Assembly: GCF_024112395.2 (NCBI RefSeq)
Contig: NZ_CP078013.2
Location: 3,844,001 to 3,908,000, forward strand
DNA: 64,000 nt
Reading direction: 5' to 3'
From: Pseudomonas pergaminensis
GTDB taxonomy: Bacteria; Pseudomonadota; Gammaproteobacteria; Pseudomonadales; Pseudomonadaceae
Each line of letters starts with the position of its first letter. The stretch's first letter is position 1. A program made the position numbers and the translations under genes. Below the pieces are notes generated by a model. The model had not been told where the DNA came from, did not search any database, and saw nothing but the letters and a program-made list of their open reading frames with translations. Positions 24,610-33,384 of the stretch are shown piece after piece.

Positions 24610-25741
24610 GCTATTCGACAGCGCGGCCTGCGCCCTGGCCGTCACCGCGCAAGATGGCATGATCCTGCAAGCCAACGCGCGCTTCAGCGAGTGGCTGGGG
24701 TTCAGCAACACCGAGCTGTGCGGCAAGCGTTTCCAGGATTTACTGACCATGGGCGGACGCATCTTCCACCAGACTCACCTAGCCCCGATGTTGCGCATGC
24801 ATGGCAGCGTCACCGAAGTGAAGCTCGACATGCTGCACCGCGACGGCCACAAGGTCACTGTACTGCTCAACGGCATCCAGCGTGAACAGGCCGACAGCGT
24901 GGTGTACGACCTGGCGTTGTTCGGCACCACCGACCGCGACAAGTACGAACGCGAGCTGCTCAACGCCCGCAACTTGGCCGAAGCGTTGTTGCAGGAAAAA
25001 ACCGCCACCGAACTGGCCCTGCAGCAGGCTCAGGCCGAGCTGCGCGAGGCCTACGCCGTTTCCCAACGCCGCGCGCTGTTCGCTGAACAGATGGTGGCGA
25101 TTGTCAGCCACGACCTGAAAAACCCGCTCACGGCGATTCGCATGGCCTCTGACTTTCTCAGCCGCAGCGAACGCACGCCCAAGGAGCGCCAGTTGCTGGG
25201 GCATATCGGCCAGTCATCCGAACGCGCCCAACGCATGATCGCCGACCTGCTGGACTTTACCCAGGCCCGGGTCGGCCAGGGCATCAGCATCAAGGCGGCC
25301 CCCCTGGATCTGCACAGCGTGATCCATCGCGCCGTGGATGAACTGCGCGTGGCGTTCCCCATGGCGACGCTGGAGCATCACAGCGAAGGCCAAGGCGACG
25401 CGAGCCTGGACCCCGACCGTGTGCAGCAGATCATTGGCAACCTGGTGGCCAACAGCGTGGCCTATGGCGACCTGCAGCGGCCGATCACGGTCACGTCACG
25501 GCTGTGCGATGGCGCGTGTGAAGTGTCCGTGCACAACTACGGCGAACCGATTCCCGAAAGCTTGCTGGCCGGGCTGTTCGAACCCATGACCCGTGGCACC
25601 GACCAAGGCAGCGATGTGCGCAGCGTGGGCCTGGGCCTGTACATCGTGCGCGAGTTGGCCAGGGTGCATGGCGGGGATGTGGCGGTGAAGTCCTGTGCGG
25701 TGGGCGGTACCACCTTTACGGTGACGTTTCAGGGCAAATAA
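24599..25741 (+). CDS. PAS-domain sensor histidine kinase
   Basis: This cytoplasmic kinase of about 380 residues has an N-terminal PAS domain (about 5-110; DGMILQANARFSEWLGFS), a coiled-coil linker (about 113-165), and a HisKA domain with the acceptor His near 171 (VSHDLKNPLTAIR). An HATPase domain with NLVANSVAYGD and GLGLYIVRELA follows. There are no membrane segments. The likely start is GTG at 24599, overlapping the hydrolase by 11 bases; TTG at 24593 is an alternative. Coupling to the RsbQ-like hydrolase suggests that the PAS domain senses the hydrolase product. No output regulator is adjacent. Confidence 0.88.
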   Translation: MPAELFDSAACALAVTAQDGMILQANARFSEWLGFSNTELCGKRFQDLLTMGGRIFHQTHLAPMLRMHGSVTEVKLDMLHRDGHKVTVLLNGIQREQADSVVYDLALFGTTDRDKYERELLNARNLAEALLQEKTATELALQQAQAELREAYAVSQRRALFAEQMVAIVSHDLKNPLTAIRMASDFLSRSERTPKERQLLGHIGQSSERAQRMIADLLDFTQARVGQGISIKAAPLDLHSVIHRAVDELRVAFPMATLEHHSEGQGDASLDPDRVQQIIGNLVANSVAYGDLQRPITVTSRLCDGACEVSVHNYGEPIPESLLAGLFEPMTRGTDQGSDVRSVGLGLYIVRELARVHGGDVAVKSCAVGGTTFTVTFQGK

Positions 25742-26532
25742 GCACTGCCCTGTAGCACCGGCTCCACGCGCCCGGTCAACACCACCCCGCCCTGCCCGTC
25801 CCAGTGCACCGTCACTGTGCCGCCATCGCACTGCACCTGCACCGTGGCATCCAGCAATCCTCGCCGGATCCCATTGACCACGGCCCCGCAGCAGCACGAG
25901 CCAGACCCCAACGGCACGCCGCCGCCGCGCTCCCAGATGCGTAGGCGGATATGGCCACGATCAAGTACCTGCACGAAATGCACATTGGTCTTGGCCGGGA
26001 ACAGCGGGTGCGTTTCCAGCGCAGGCCCCACGGCCGCCACGTCGACAGCCGCAATGTCTTCCACAAAATACGTGCAATGCGGGTTGCCCATGCTGCACGC
26101 CGCCGGGTTGCCCTCGATGGGCAAGGTGCGCGTGTCCACGGCCTCGGCCAGCGGTACCGCCGACCAGTCCAGCGACGGTTCGCCCATGTTCACCGAGACG
26201 TGTTGCCCCGGCGCACGTACACAGGTCAGCAAGCCCCGGTCGGTTCGCAACACCACCGACGCCGTGCCGGTTTCATGCATCAAACGGTCGGCCACGCCAC
26301 GGGTGGCGCTGCCGCAGGTGGCCAGCGGCGTGCCGTTGGGGTTCCAGAACTTGACGCGCGCAGCGGCATCGTCACAGTCGAGCACCACGGCCAGTTGGTT
26401 GAAGCCGATCCCGGTATGACGATCGCCCAGCTGGCGGGCGACCTTCGCGGTGATGGGATCATCCAGGCCACGGCGATCAACGATGATGAAATCGTCGCCA
26501 TGGGCGTGCATTTTCACGAACGGCAGAAGCAT
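25729..26532 (-). CDS. Divergent diaminopimelate epimerase (DapF) homologue
   Basis: This 267-residue protein has the two-lobed DapF pattern (FVKMHAHGDDFIIVD at the start, SMGNPHCTYFV, and RIWERGGG near the end). The usual GNDF is GDDF, the first catalytic region reads TCGSATRG (Cys kept, Asn changed), and the second, normally ACGSGAC, reads GSGSCCC with Ser at the expected Cys position. It is therefore probably not a standard DAP epimerase and may be a related PLP-independent racemase or a binding protein. The start at 26532 gives a normal N-terminus. The 3' end overlaps the kinase gene by 13 bases. Confidence 0.8.
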   Translation of the reverse strand: MLLPFVKMHAHGDDFIIVDRRGLDDPITAKVARQLGDRHTGIGFNQLAVVLDCDDAAARVKFWNPNGTPLATCGSATRGVADRLMHETGTASVVLRTDRGLLTCVRAPGQHVSVNMGEPSLDWSAVPLAEAVDTRTLPIEGNPAACSMGNPHCTYFVEDIAAVDVAAVGPALETHPLFPAKTNVHFVQVLDRGHIRLRIWERGGGVPLGSGSCCCGAVVNGIRRGLLDATVQVQCDGGTVTVHWDGQGGVVLTGRVEPVLQGSAYLP

Positions 26533-26603
26533 CGGGTGTCCTGTGGTCGACCTGTGGGGCACTGAAGGATACCCTGACTGGCCCAATTTCATGAGACCTC
26601 TCC

Positions 26604-27110
26604 ATGCTCATTGTCTTCAGCGGACTGCCCGGCACTGGCAAGACCACCATCGCCCGCGAACTGGCGCGCCAGACCGGCGCGGTTTACCTGCGTATCGACG
26701 TGATCGAACAGGCGATCCGCAAGGCCGGCGTACTGGCCGGCGATGTGGGTGCCAGCGGCTACGGCGTAGCGAATGCGCTGGCGTTGAGCAATCTGCAGGT
26801 GGGGCACACCGTGGTGGCGGACTGCGTGAACCCGGTCAGGGAAAGCCGAGAGGCGTGGAAGGCCGTCGCTGCGACGGCAAAGGTGGTGTTGCTGGATATC
26901 CTGGTGACCTGCTCGGACCGGGAGGAACATCAACGACGGGTAGAAACCCGAACAGGCGACATTCCCGGCCTGATTCCACCCACCTGGCAGTCCGTTCTCG
27001 CACACGAATATGAAGCGTGGGAGAGCAGGCCCCTAGAGATCGACACTGCCCTCATGACGCCGGAGCAGGCGGTAACTGTGGTGAGCAGGCTTGCCCGCTC
27101 ACCCCGGTAA
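26604..27110 (+). CDS. P-loop kinase-like AAA protein
   Basis: This 168-residue protein opens with LIVFSGLPGTGKTTIAREL, a Walker A at residues 7-15, followed by VYLRIDVIEQAI and GHTVVADCVNP, as in adenylylsulfate kinase or gluconokinase-like small-molecule kinases. A lid region (ETRTGDIPGLIPPTW) lies near 115-130. The substrate is unknown. It is divergent from the DapF homologue with about 70 bases between. Confidence 0.85.
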   Translation: MLIVFSGLPGTGKTTIARELARQTGAVYLRIDVIEQAIRKAGVLAGDVGASGYGVANALALSNLQVGHTVVADCVNPVRESREAWKAVAATAKVVLLDILVTCSDREEHQRRVETRTGDIPGLIPPTWQSVLAHEYEAWESRPLEIDTALMTPEQAVTVVSRLARSPR

Positions 27111-27127
27111 TCTCGCCCTCTCGCGCC

Positions 27128-28723
27128 TCAAAGCACACTCCCCATCGCCTTCATCAACACCAGATCGCGCGCGTAGATATCCGGCGCATACACCAAGCCG
27201 CCCTGGCGGTCGACCTCCACCGTCCAGTAGCCCAGCAGCACCGGCACCGGCGTGGCCAGCCTGAATTCATGGGTTACGCCGGTGGCCAGCAGTTCATCGG
27301 TGCGGGCGCGTTCGGCCGGGCTCACCAGCAGATCCCGCAGCAACAAAGGTTGTTCAACCCTGACACAGCCTGAGCTGAATGCCCGCGGCCCCTTGGTGAA
27401 CAGTGGCTGGCTCGGCGTGTCGTGCAGGTACACCGAGTACGGGTTGGGGAAGCGCATCACGATCTTGCCCAGCGGGTTGCGGGGGCCGGCTTCCTGGCGC
27501 AGCAGGATATTGCCGGGGCGCGCCCAGTCGATCTGTTCCGGCGCCAGCGGGTGGCCTTCGGCGTCGAGCACTTGCAGGTTCTGCTGGCGCAGGTATTCGG
27601 GGTTGAGGCGGATCGCCGGGAGTTTATCCTCGCGCATGATGGTGGGCGGGATGGTCCAGGTCGGGTTGAGGGTCAGCCGGGTGATGCGCGATTTCAGCAG
27701 CGGCGTCTGGCGTTCGGCGCGGCCGACTTGCAGGCGGGTTTGCCACACGGGAATGCCGCTCTGGTACACGCTCAATTGCGCGGCGGCGACGTTGACCAGC
27801 ACACCTTCGGGCTCCAGGTCCTGGGCCAGCCAGCGGAAGCGCTCAAGGTTGATGCGCAGTTGTTCGCGACGCACGGCCGGGCTGATGTTGAGTTCGGCCA
27901 CGGTACCGGCGCCGATCACGCCATCGGCCTGCAGCGAATGGCTGAGCTGGAACGCCTTGACCGCCTTGACCAGGTCGTCGCGGTATTGCTTGCCGCTGGG
28001 CGCCTTGGCCAGGTAGCCGCCACTGATCAGGCGCCGCGCCAGTTCCGGGACGCGCGGGTCTTCCATGCCGGGACGCAACAGCGGGCCCGTGGCGACCGGG
28101 TCCCAATGCGGCAACGGCTGCTGGCGCACGGTGGAATAGGCATTGCGCAGGCTGCGGTACAAATCGGCGCTGGGCCGGGCCTGGTCGAACGCTTGGGCCA
28201 TGTCTTGCAGGCCCGTGGCGGCAAAGGCCAGCACGTCAATGCTGGGGTCGCGGGTCGGCGGCTGGGAATGCCACAGCGGTTCGAAGCGCGATTGCTCCAG
28301 GCGCCCGTAGTGCAAATCCTGCAGGGCTTGCAGGTAGTGCTGGCTGGTGTCGATATCGCTGCACAGCACGTTGGCCGTGGCATCCGCCGCAGGCAGGCTA
28401 TAGTGGGTGGGGTCCAGGCCGTCATCGGCCAGCAGCAACAACTGAGATTGCAGGGCTTGGCGACGCTCGTCGGCGGACCACAACGGCACATTACCCTGCT
28501 GTTGGTAGAAAGCTTGCAGGCGCAGTTGGGCGGCGGCGTCGATCTGCGGCGCCAGACCGGGGCAGACACTGGGCAGTTGCGCCAGGGCCTGTTGGACCGG
28601 CGCCAGATCGACCGGCGCCGGCGTTGTGACCGGCAACGGCTCGACCGGCAGCGCGTCGGCTGTCGCGACCAATGGTGCAACGAGCAGGCAAATGCTCAAG
28701 TAACATGCGTGTTTTTTGAACAA
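27128..28723 (-). CDS. L,D-transpeptidase (LdtD/YcbB-like)
   Basis: This 531-residue enzyme should make 3-3 cross-links in peptidoglycan. It has a signal peptide (KKHACYLSICLLVAPLVATADA), a scaffold region, a peptidoglycan-binding motif (RDDLVKAVKAFQLSHSLQADGVIG) and the YkuD catalytic domain with YLHDTP and the nucleophile Cys453 in FSSGCVRVEQP. No ATG fits the signal peptide; a TTG at 28723 with GGAG ten bases upstream is chosen. It is divergent from a second YkuD-type protein at 28764, with only about 40 bases between them. Confidence 0.88.
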   Translation of the reverse strand: MFKKHACYLSICLLVAPLVATADALPVEPLPVTTPAPVDLAPVQQALAQLPSVCPGLAPQIDAAAQLRLQAFYQQQGNVPLWSADERRQALQSQLLLLADDGLDPTHYSLPAADATANVLCSDIDTSQHYLQALQDLHYGRLEQSRFEPLWHSQPPTRDPSIDVLAFAATGLQDMAQAFDQARPSADLYRSLRNAYSTVRQQPLPHWDPVATGPLLRPGMEDPRVPELARRLISGGYLAKAPSGKQYRDDLVKAVKAFQLSHSLQADGVIGAGTVAELNISPAVRREQLRINLERFRWLAQDLEPEGVLVNVAAAQLSVYQSGIPVWQTRLQVGRAERQTPLLKSRITRLTLNPTWTIPPTIMREDKLPAIRLNPEYLRQQNLQVLDAEGHPLAPEQIDWARPGNILLRQEAGPRNPLGKIVMRFPNPYSVYLHDTPSQPLFTKGPRAFSSGCVRVEQPLLLRDLLVSPAERARTDELLATGVTHEFRLATPVPVLLGYWTVEVDRQGGLVYAPDIYARDLVLMKAMGSVL

Positions 28724-28763
28724 TTGACTTTGCTCCAATCCACAGTGGGGGGATGTACTGTAG

Positions 28764-29492
28764 ATGCTGACTTTTATGTGCCGGCTCGGGATGACCACCC
28801 TGGGCTTGATCACCGTGAGCCTGGCCGCTTTGAGCACGACTGCGCTCGCCGCCAATGGCACTCCTCCTTCCTTGTATAGCAGCCTGGCGCGCTCGGCTCC
28901 AGAACTCAATCCCACTGTACTCAAAAGCGCCCTGAACGCGGTCCAGTGCGCAGTCAATAATGGCGAGGAACGTTCCGAGCGCCTAGCGGTTATTGACTAC
29001 TCCCAGCCTTCGACCGCCCGTCGGCTGTGGATCTTCGATTTGCGCAAGAAGACCCTAGTGCTGCGCGACCTGGTTGCCCATGGCGCCAAGTCCGGGGAAA
29101 ACTTCGCCACCCAGTTCTCCAACCTCGAAGGCAGCCACCAGTCCAGCCTGGGCCTGTTCCGCACCCAGGAAAGTTACCTGGGCACCCACGGCTACTCGCT
29201 GCGCATGGATGGCCTGGAGCCGGGTTTCAATGACCTGGCCCGCGACCGCGCCATCGTGATTCATGCGGCCGACTACGTGAGCCCCCTGTGGAGCAAGCGC
29301 GAAGGCCGCATCGGCCGCAGCCAGGGTTGCCCAGCCGTGCGCCCGCAGGTGGCGCGTCAAGTGGTGGACAAGCTCAAGGATGGGCAGTTCATGTTTTCCT
29401 GGTATCCCGACCAACGTTGGCTGAAGTCCTCGACGTACCTCAATTGCAAACCCCAGCAGGTGGCGAGTAGTCGTACAATCCGTGGCGGATAG
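28764..29492 (+). CDS. Murein L,D-transpeptidase catalytic domain protein
   Basis: This 242-residue secreted protein has a signal peptide (about 1-29, ending ALAAN) and a YkuD-like domain of the short type. His is in IVIHAADYVSP and the catalytic Cys189 in GRSQGCPAVRP. The LGLFRTQESYLGTHG segment is typical of this subfamily. It may cross-link or attach peptides in the periplasm. The ATG at 28764 is used, with 28776 as an alternative. The shared promoter region with the divergent LdtD-like gene is very short. Confidence 0.87.
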   Translation: MLTFMCRLGMTTLGLITVSLAALSTTALAANGTPPSLYSSLARSAPELNPTVLKSALNAVQCAVNNGEERSERLAVIDYSQPSTARRLWIFDLRKKTLVLRDLVAHGAKSGENFATQFSNLEGSHQSSLGLFRTQESYLGTHGYSLRMDGLEPGFNDLARDRAIVIHAADYVSPLWSKREGRIGRSQGCPAVRPQVARQVVDKLKDGQFMFSWYPDQRWLKSSTYLNCKPQQVASSRTIRGG

Positions 29493-29525
29493 CCTGTCCC
29501 CATCGATAAAAAAAGAGAGCCACAC

Positions 29526-30272
29526 ATGCTTCTACACCACTCCACCTGGATCGAGATCGGCCAGTTCCTGGAACGCAGCCGCACGGTGGTGATTCCCATC
29601 GGTTCCAATGAACAGCACGGCCCCACCGGCCTGCTGGGCACCGACTGGATGTGCCCGGAAATCATCGCCAATGCGGCGCAGAAGAACGCCGACATCCTGA
29701 TCGGCCCGACCTTCAATATCGGCATGGCCCAGCATCACTTGGGTTTTCCCGGCACCATTTCCCTGCGCCCTTCCACCTTCATCGCTGCGATTGGCGATTG
29801 GGTGCGCTCACTGGCGGGGCATGGTTTCGAGAAAATTCTGTTTCTGAACGGCCACGGCGGCAATATCGCCACCATCGAAGCAGCGTTCTCGGAGCTGTAC
29901 GCCGAGGCCAGCTTCGCCCGCCGCCCTGCCGGGTTCGCGCTGAAACTGGTGAACTGGTGGGACCTGGAAGGCGTGAGCGACCTGGCCCAACGCCAATTCC
30001 CGGTGGGCCATGGCAGCCATGCCACCCCATCGGAGATTGCGGTGACACAGTGGGCGTACCCAGACTCGATCAAGACTGCCGACTACTCACCACAAATCGC
30101 CAACACCGGGCCGATCCGTGAAGCGCTGGACTTCCGCGCACGCTTCCCCGACGGACGCATGGGCTCGGACCCGGCGCTGGCGACAATAGAGAAAGGTGGA
30201 GAGTTAGTGGCGTTGGCGGCGCAAGGGTTGGTCAAGACAGTCAACGCGTTCAGTAACGAAGCCAAACCATGA
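29526..30272 (+). CDS. Creatininase family amidohydrolase
   Basis: This 248-residue protein has the metal-binding residues of the creatininase family: IPIGSNEQHGPTG, LGTDW, the NGHGGN motif near residue 110, and GHGSHATPSE near 160. Family members open cyclic amides such as creatinine or act in cofactor pathways (MftE, FAPy deformylase), so the substrate cannot be assigned. It starts 33 bases after the transpeptidase stop and may be co-transcribed. The 3' side runs into the large repeat element. Confidence 0.88.
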   Translation: MLLHHSTWIEIGQFLERSRTVVIPIGSNEQHGPTGLLGTDWMCPEIIANAAQKNADILIGPTFNIGMAQHHLGFPGTISLRPSTFIAAIGDWVRSLAGHGFEKILFLNGHGGNIATIEAAFSELYAEASFARRPAGFALKLVNWWDLEGVSDLAQRQFPVGHGSHATPSEIAVTQWAYPDSIKTADYSPQIANTGPIREALDFRARFPDGRMGSDPALATIEKGGELVALAAQGLVKTVNAFSNEAKP

Positions 30273-30347
30273 GCCCTACGTGAATCAAAAAAAGTGGGAG
30301 GGGCGCTTGCCTGCGTAGGCCATACACACCCCCCGTAGCAACAAACC

Positions 30348-30690
30348 TAACCACAATGCGAAGCGAGCCGCTCTTGATCCAGCTTTTGATTTTGCTTTTG
30401 ATCTCAGGCGCCCCGTCAAACACGCTGGCCGGAATTCGACAGGGATTTGGGGGGTAAACCGGCAGGGATGCCGGTTTAGCCGCCCCGCGCCATGGATGGC
30501 GCGTGGCGGCGGCCCCCCAAATACCTGTCGGATTACGGGCACACCGAGCCTAGGCGAGGTGCCGAGTGTTGGGGCAAGAGCCCTTTGGTTACTTTGGGGC
30601 TTTTCCAAAGTGACCCGCCGTAAGGGCGGAACCCATAGCAGCCGTTACCCAAATAACGGATATGTACTCGGTCTGATCCAACATCCAGGT
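30348..30690. repeat. Inverted repeat element, arm A
   Basis: This stretch is a near-copy, in reverse complement, of 58181-58599. It contains a hairpin from 30437 to 30530 (CGACAGGGATTTGGGGGG against CCCCCCAAATACCTGTCG) with inner palindromes GGCAGGG-ATGCC and CGCGCCATGGATGGCGCG. Open frames inside it are shared by both copies in several frames and are not believed to be genes. It has no transposase. Confidence 0.8.
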
Positions 30691-31240
30691 CGGCTGTCAG
30701 GCCGCCTTCGCAGGCAAGCCAGTTCCCACATTTTGGATCGCGGGGCGACAGTTAGATTGTGGTCGGCTGTTAGGCCGCTTTCGCAGGCAAGCCAGCTCCC
30801 ACATTTGGATCGCGGGGTGACAGTTAGATTGTGGTCGGCTGTTAGGCCGCTTTCGCAGGCAAGCCAGCTCCCACATTTGGATCGCGGGTGACAGTTAGAT
30901 TGTGGTCGGGTGTCTGGCCGCTTTGGCAGGCAAGCCAGCTCCCACATTTTTGGATCGTGGGGGTGACAGTTAGATTGTGGTCGGCTGTCAGGCCGCTTTC
31001 GCAGGCAAGCCAGCTCCCACATTTTTGAATCGTGGGGTGACAGTTAGATTGTGGTCGGGTGTCAGGCCGCTTTCGCAGGCAAGCCAGCTCCCACATTTTT
31101 GAATCGTGGGGTGACAGTTAGATTGTGGTCGGGTGTCAGGCCGCTTTCGCAGGCAAGCCAGCTCCCACATTTGGATCGTGGGGTGACAGTTAGATAGCGG
31201 TCGGCTATCAGGCCGCCAGCGCAAGCCAGCCCCCACCCAC
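30690..31240. repeat. Tandem array of ~73-bp REP-like units (arm A)
   Basis: The core CAGGCAAGCCAG recurs at 30711, 30784, 30856, 30927, 31002, 31076 and 31150, with a degenerate eighth unit near 31219. Periods are 71-75 bases. Each unit carries TCCCACAT, TGACAGTTAGAT and GTCGG. The whole unit repeats, so there are no spacer sequences. Confidence 0.88.
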
Positions 31241-31262
31241 ATCAGCTATGCACGCCCCGGAG

Positions 31263-31604
31263 TTATTTGCACTCTTGCGCCGCCAACTCCAACCGCGATG
31301 GCGTGATCGTCGACGCCAGCGGCTTGCGCTCATACAGAAACACCTTGCCGCCGTCCTGGGACTTGTAGGCCTCCAGCACATCATCGGCAGCAATCTTACT
31401 GGTCAACACCACCTTGGCGTGACGCGAGTTCTGCGTGACGGTCGAGGTAATCCCATGCTTTTCCAGCTTGGGCAATACACACTGCACATAGGCCTCAGGC
31501 CCCTTGCTGGTTTGCAAGGTAAGGGTTGGGGCGTTGGGGGCGGTGACACAACCGGCCAGCAACAGGGAGGCTAGGGCCAAGGCCGGGACGAAAAGAGCGC
31601 GCAT
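31263..31604 (-). CDS. Small putative lipoprotein
   Basis: This 113-residue protein has a lipoprotein signal with lipobox LLAGC (Cys about residue 19), then a compact alpha/beta domain containing YVQCVLPKLEKHG and KVFLYERKPLAS and ending in AAQECK. The two Cys of the mature part could pair. The family was not recognised, although similar small pseudomonad lipoproteins exist. The start at 31604 puts the signal at the N-terminus. It follows a similarly secreted gene upstream on the same strand, with a 34-base gap. Confidence 0.75.
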   Translation of the reverse strand: MRALFVPALALASLLLAGCVTAPNAPTLTLQTSKGPEAYVQCVLPKLEKHGITSTVTQNSRHAKVVLTSKIAADDVLEAYKSQDGGKVFLYERKPLASTITPSRLELAAQECK

Positions 31605-31638
31605 GAAAAATTCCTGACTACAAAAATAAAGGTTCATA

Positions 31639-32283
31639 TCAACCGGCACGGACCAAAGACTTGAGCGACGCATCAAACTGCTTCAAGGCATCGAGCTGCA
31701 CATCACGTTGCTGCTCGATCTGCGCGGCAATCTCCGGCGCGGCTTTGTCATGCACCCACACCGACGGCACCTGCTTGTGCACCGAGCCTTCGGCCTTGGC
31801 GATGTACTGCAGGTTCGCGTCATAGAACCGCGCAACAAAGCGTGCCTCGACCACATCATTACGCGGGGTCAGCAGTTGGTTGTGGGTATCGAGCATCACC
31901 ACCACATCCGGGTGAGCCTGCACCAACGCATCCAGGTTGTCGTAGACAGTCACCGACAAAAAGGTGCCTTGCAACGAGCTCATCAACCAGTCGATGGCCA
32001 GCTCTGGATCGGAACTGTTGACGAACGCCTGGCGGATACGCCCGTCGAGGGCATCCTTGGCACCATTCAAGGCCATGTCGTGGTAGCGTTCAAGGTAGCC
32101 GAGGTTGTCGCGGGTGTTGTCGCTCAGCAAGACACCCACCGACTGTGCATGCTGCAGGGATTCTACGCTAGCGCCGATAGGTAGCAAATGGCCCGTACGC
32201 AGATCGTCTGCGAGTGCCGCGTTGTTGATAGCCACGGTGCCCAGCATCAAAGCCATCAACGCCAGCTGAATAAACGTCCTCAT
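31639..32283 (-). CDS. Secreted hypothetical protein
   Basis: This 214-residue protein has a signal peptide (RTFIQLALMALMLGTVAINNAALA) and a mature domain with DNLGYLERYHDMALNGAKDALDG, then a beta-rich part (VSVTVYDNL-like and VVVMLDTHN) and a C-terminal coiled helix (AAQIEQQRDVQLDALKQFDASLKSL). It resembles periplasmic LPP20/outer-membrane assembly-like lipoproteins only loosely. No firm family is claimed. It probably forms an operon with the lipoprotein gene downstream. Confidence 0.7.
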   Translation of the reverse strand: MRTFIQLALMALMLGTVAINNAALADDLRTGHLLPIGASVESLQHAQSVGVLLSDNTRDNLGYLERYHDMALNGAKDALDGRIRQAFVNSSDPELAIDWLMSSLQGTFLSVTVYDNLDALVQAHPDVVVMLDTHNQLLTPRNDVVEARFVARFYDANLQYIAKAEGSVHKQVPSVWVHDKAAPEIAAQIEQQRDVQLDALKQFDASLKSLVRAG

Positions 32284-32415
32284 CGCGCATTTCCTTGAAC
32301 AGCGTCTCGATGGGGCTGATTTTCCGCTTTTCCAGCAAAAACAGAACTTGCGATCCGTGATGGTGACTATTATCTGAACCGATAGTGCACCCATAAAACC
32401 TATAAGGACCACGCT

Positions 32416-32688
32416 ATGAAGCCTCACCAGAAAACCTTCGACCGCATCCGCGAAGCCGTCCTGCCGGAATTTCGCGAGCGCGTCGCCGATTACCTAGTCG
32501 ACTATGAAGACGTGCTGCAGGACGCCGCGGCGAGTGCCGACCAGGTCCGCGCCAGCGCCCATCAACTGCGCGGTTACCTGCGTGGCTTGAACACCACGCG
32601 GGTATTGGGCATGGCGGATTGGGAGGACCTGGACCGCCGCGTCTTGCAGATCACCGAACGCTCTACTGCGCAGGGCGTTGTTGATTGA
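32416..32688 (+). CDS. Small conserved hypothetical protein
   Basis: This 90-residue, mostly helical protein has many charged residues and the segment SADQVRASAHQLRGYLRGLNTTRVL. There is no signal peptide. The ATG at 32416 has an AAGGACC ribosome site upstream. The length and composition look like a small regulatory or adaptor protein, but no family was recognised. The last 26 bases overlap the convergent glutathione transferase gene. Confidence 0.65.
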   Translation: MKPHQKTFDRIREAVLPEFRERVADYLVDYEDVLQDAAASADQVRASAHQLRGYLRGLNTTRVLGMADWEDLDRRVLQITERSTAQGVVD

Positions 32689-33280
32689 CCCACGCCTGTA
32701 CGGACGGTCGCAGCCACTGGCGGCGCGCGTATTCCACCAACTCGGCAGGCACGCTGTCGCCATTGAGAATGAGGCGATTGAGCATCACGGCCAGGTCCAC
32801 GTCAGCGATGGACCACTCACCGAACAAGTACGCCGGATTACCCGCCAACAGCGCCTGGGCCGCCTTGATCAACTTCGCCGCCGCTGCTTCAGCCACAGGC
32901 GACAGTGGCGGCATCTTTTGCCCGTAGAACACCACCATCGTCGAGCGCTCCTGACGGATCGCCAGCAAGTCGCTGCGCAGCCATGCCTGCACCTGACGCG
33001 CCCTCGCCCGCTGTTTTGGATCGGCCGGGTACAGCGGCGTCTCGGGGTAGGCCTGCTCCAGGTACTCGGTGATCGCCGAGGACTCGGACAGCGCAAAATC
33101 GCCTTCTACCAAGGTGGGCACGCGCTGGGTCAGGGACAGTTGGGCAAAGTCGGCCGCGTGCTGTTGCGCGGCATCCAGGTCCAGGGTGATCGTGTCGAAC
33201 GCCAGACCTTTTTCGCGCAGGGCGACAAACACCGACATGGCATAAGGGCTGGTGTACAGATGATCCACATACAGGCGCAT
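32663..33280 (-). CDS. Glutathione S-transferase (YfcF-like)
   Basis: This 205-residue protein has an N-terminal thioredoxin fold with YTSPYAMSVFVALREKGLAF in the glutathione-contact region and the conserved VPTLVEGDFALSESSAITEYLE (cis-Pro and Ser for the glutathione gamma-Glu). A helical C-terminal domain (about 90-200) follows with WSIADVDLAVMLNRL. The start at 33280 gives a normal GST N-terminus. The substrate is unknown. Confidence 0.9.
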   Translation of the reverse strand: MRLYVDHLYTSPYAMSVFVALREKGLAFDTITLDLDAAQQHAADFAQLSLTQRVPTLVEGDFALSESSAITEYLEQAYPETPLYPADPKQRARARQVQAWLRSDLLAIRQERSTMVVFYGQKMPPLSPVAEAAAAKLIKAAQALLAGNPAYLFGEWSIADVDLAVMLNRLILNGDSVPAELVEYARRQWLRPSVQAWVNQQRPAQ

Positions 33281-33384
33281 AACGATTCTCCTTGAGGGGA
33301 ACACCACGCTACGAGATGTGCCACAAGAAAGACAATGCGCTGTTTTTATGGGGGCATTCCTTGGCGGAATACTGGGTTTGCCGA

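Noticed and set aside
27422..28879. 485-codon plus-strand frame
   Set aside because: It is antisense to the LdtD-like gene, has no family motifs, and its start region overlaps the divergent transpeptidase gene.
30690..31240. CRISPR-like array of regularly spaced repeats
   Set aside because: The full ~73-bp unit repeats and the parts between cores are also similar, so there are no unique spacers, and no cas genes lie nearby.
30645..31242. Open frames through the ~73-bp repeat array (and its counterpart at 57808-58130)
   Set aside because: The frames repeat with the array unit in several frames and both strands and carry no start signals, so they are products of the repeats.
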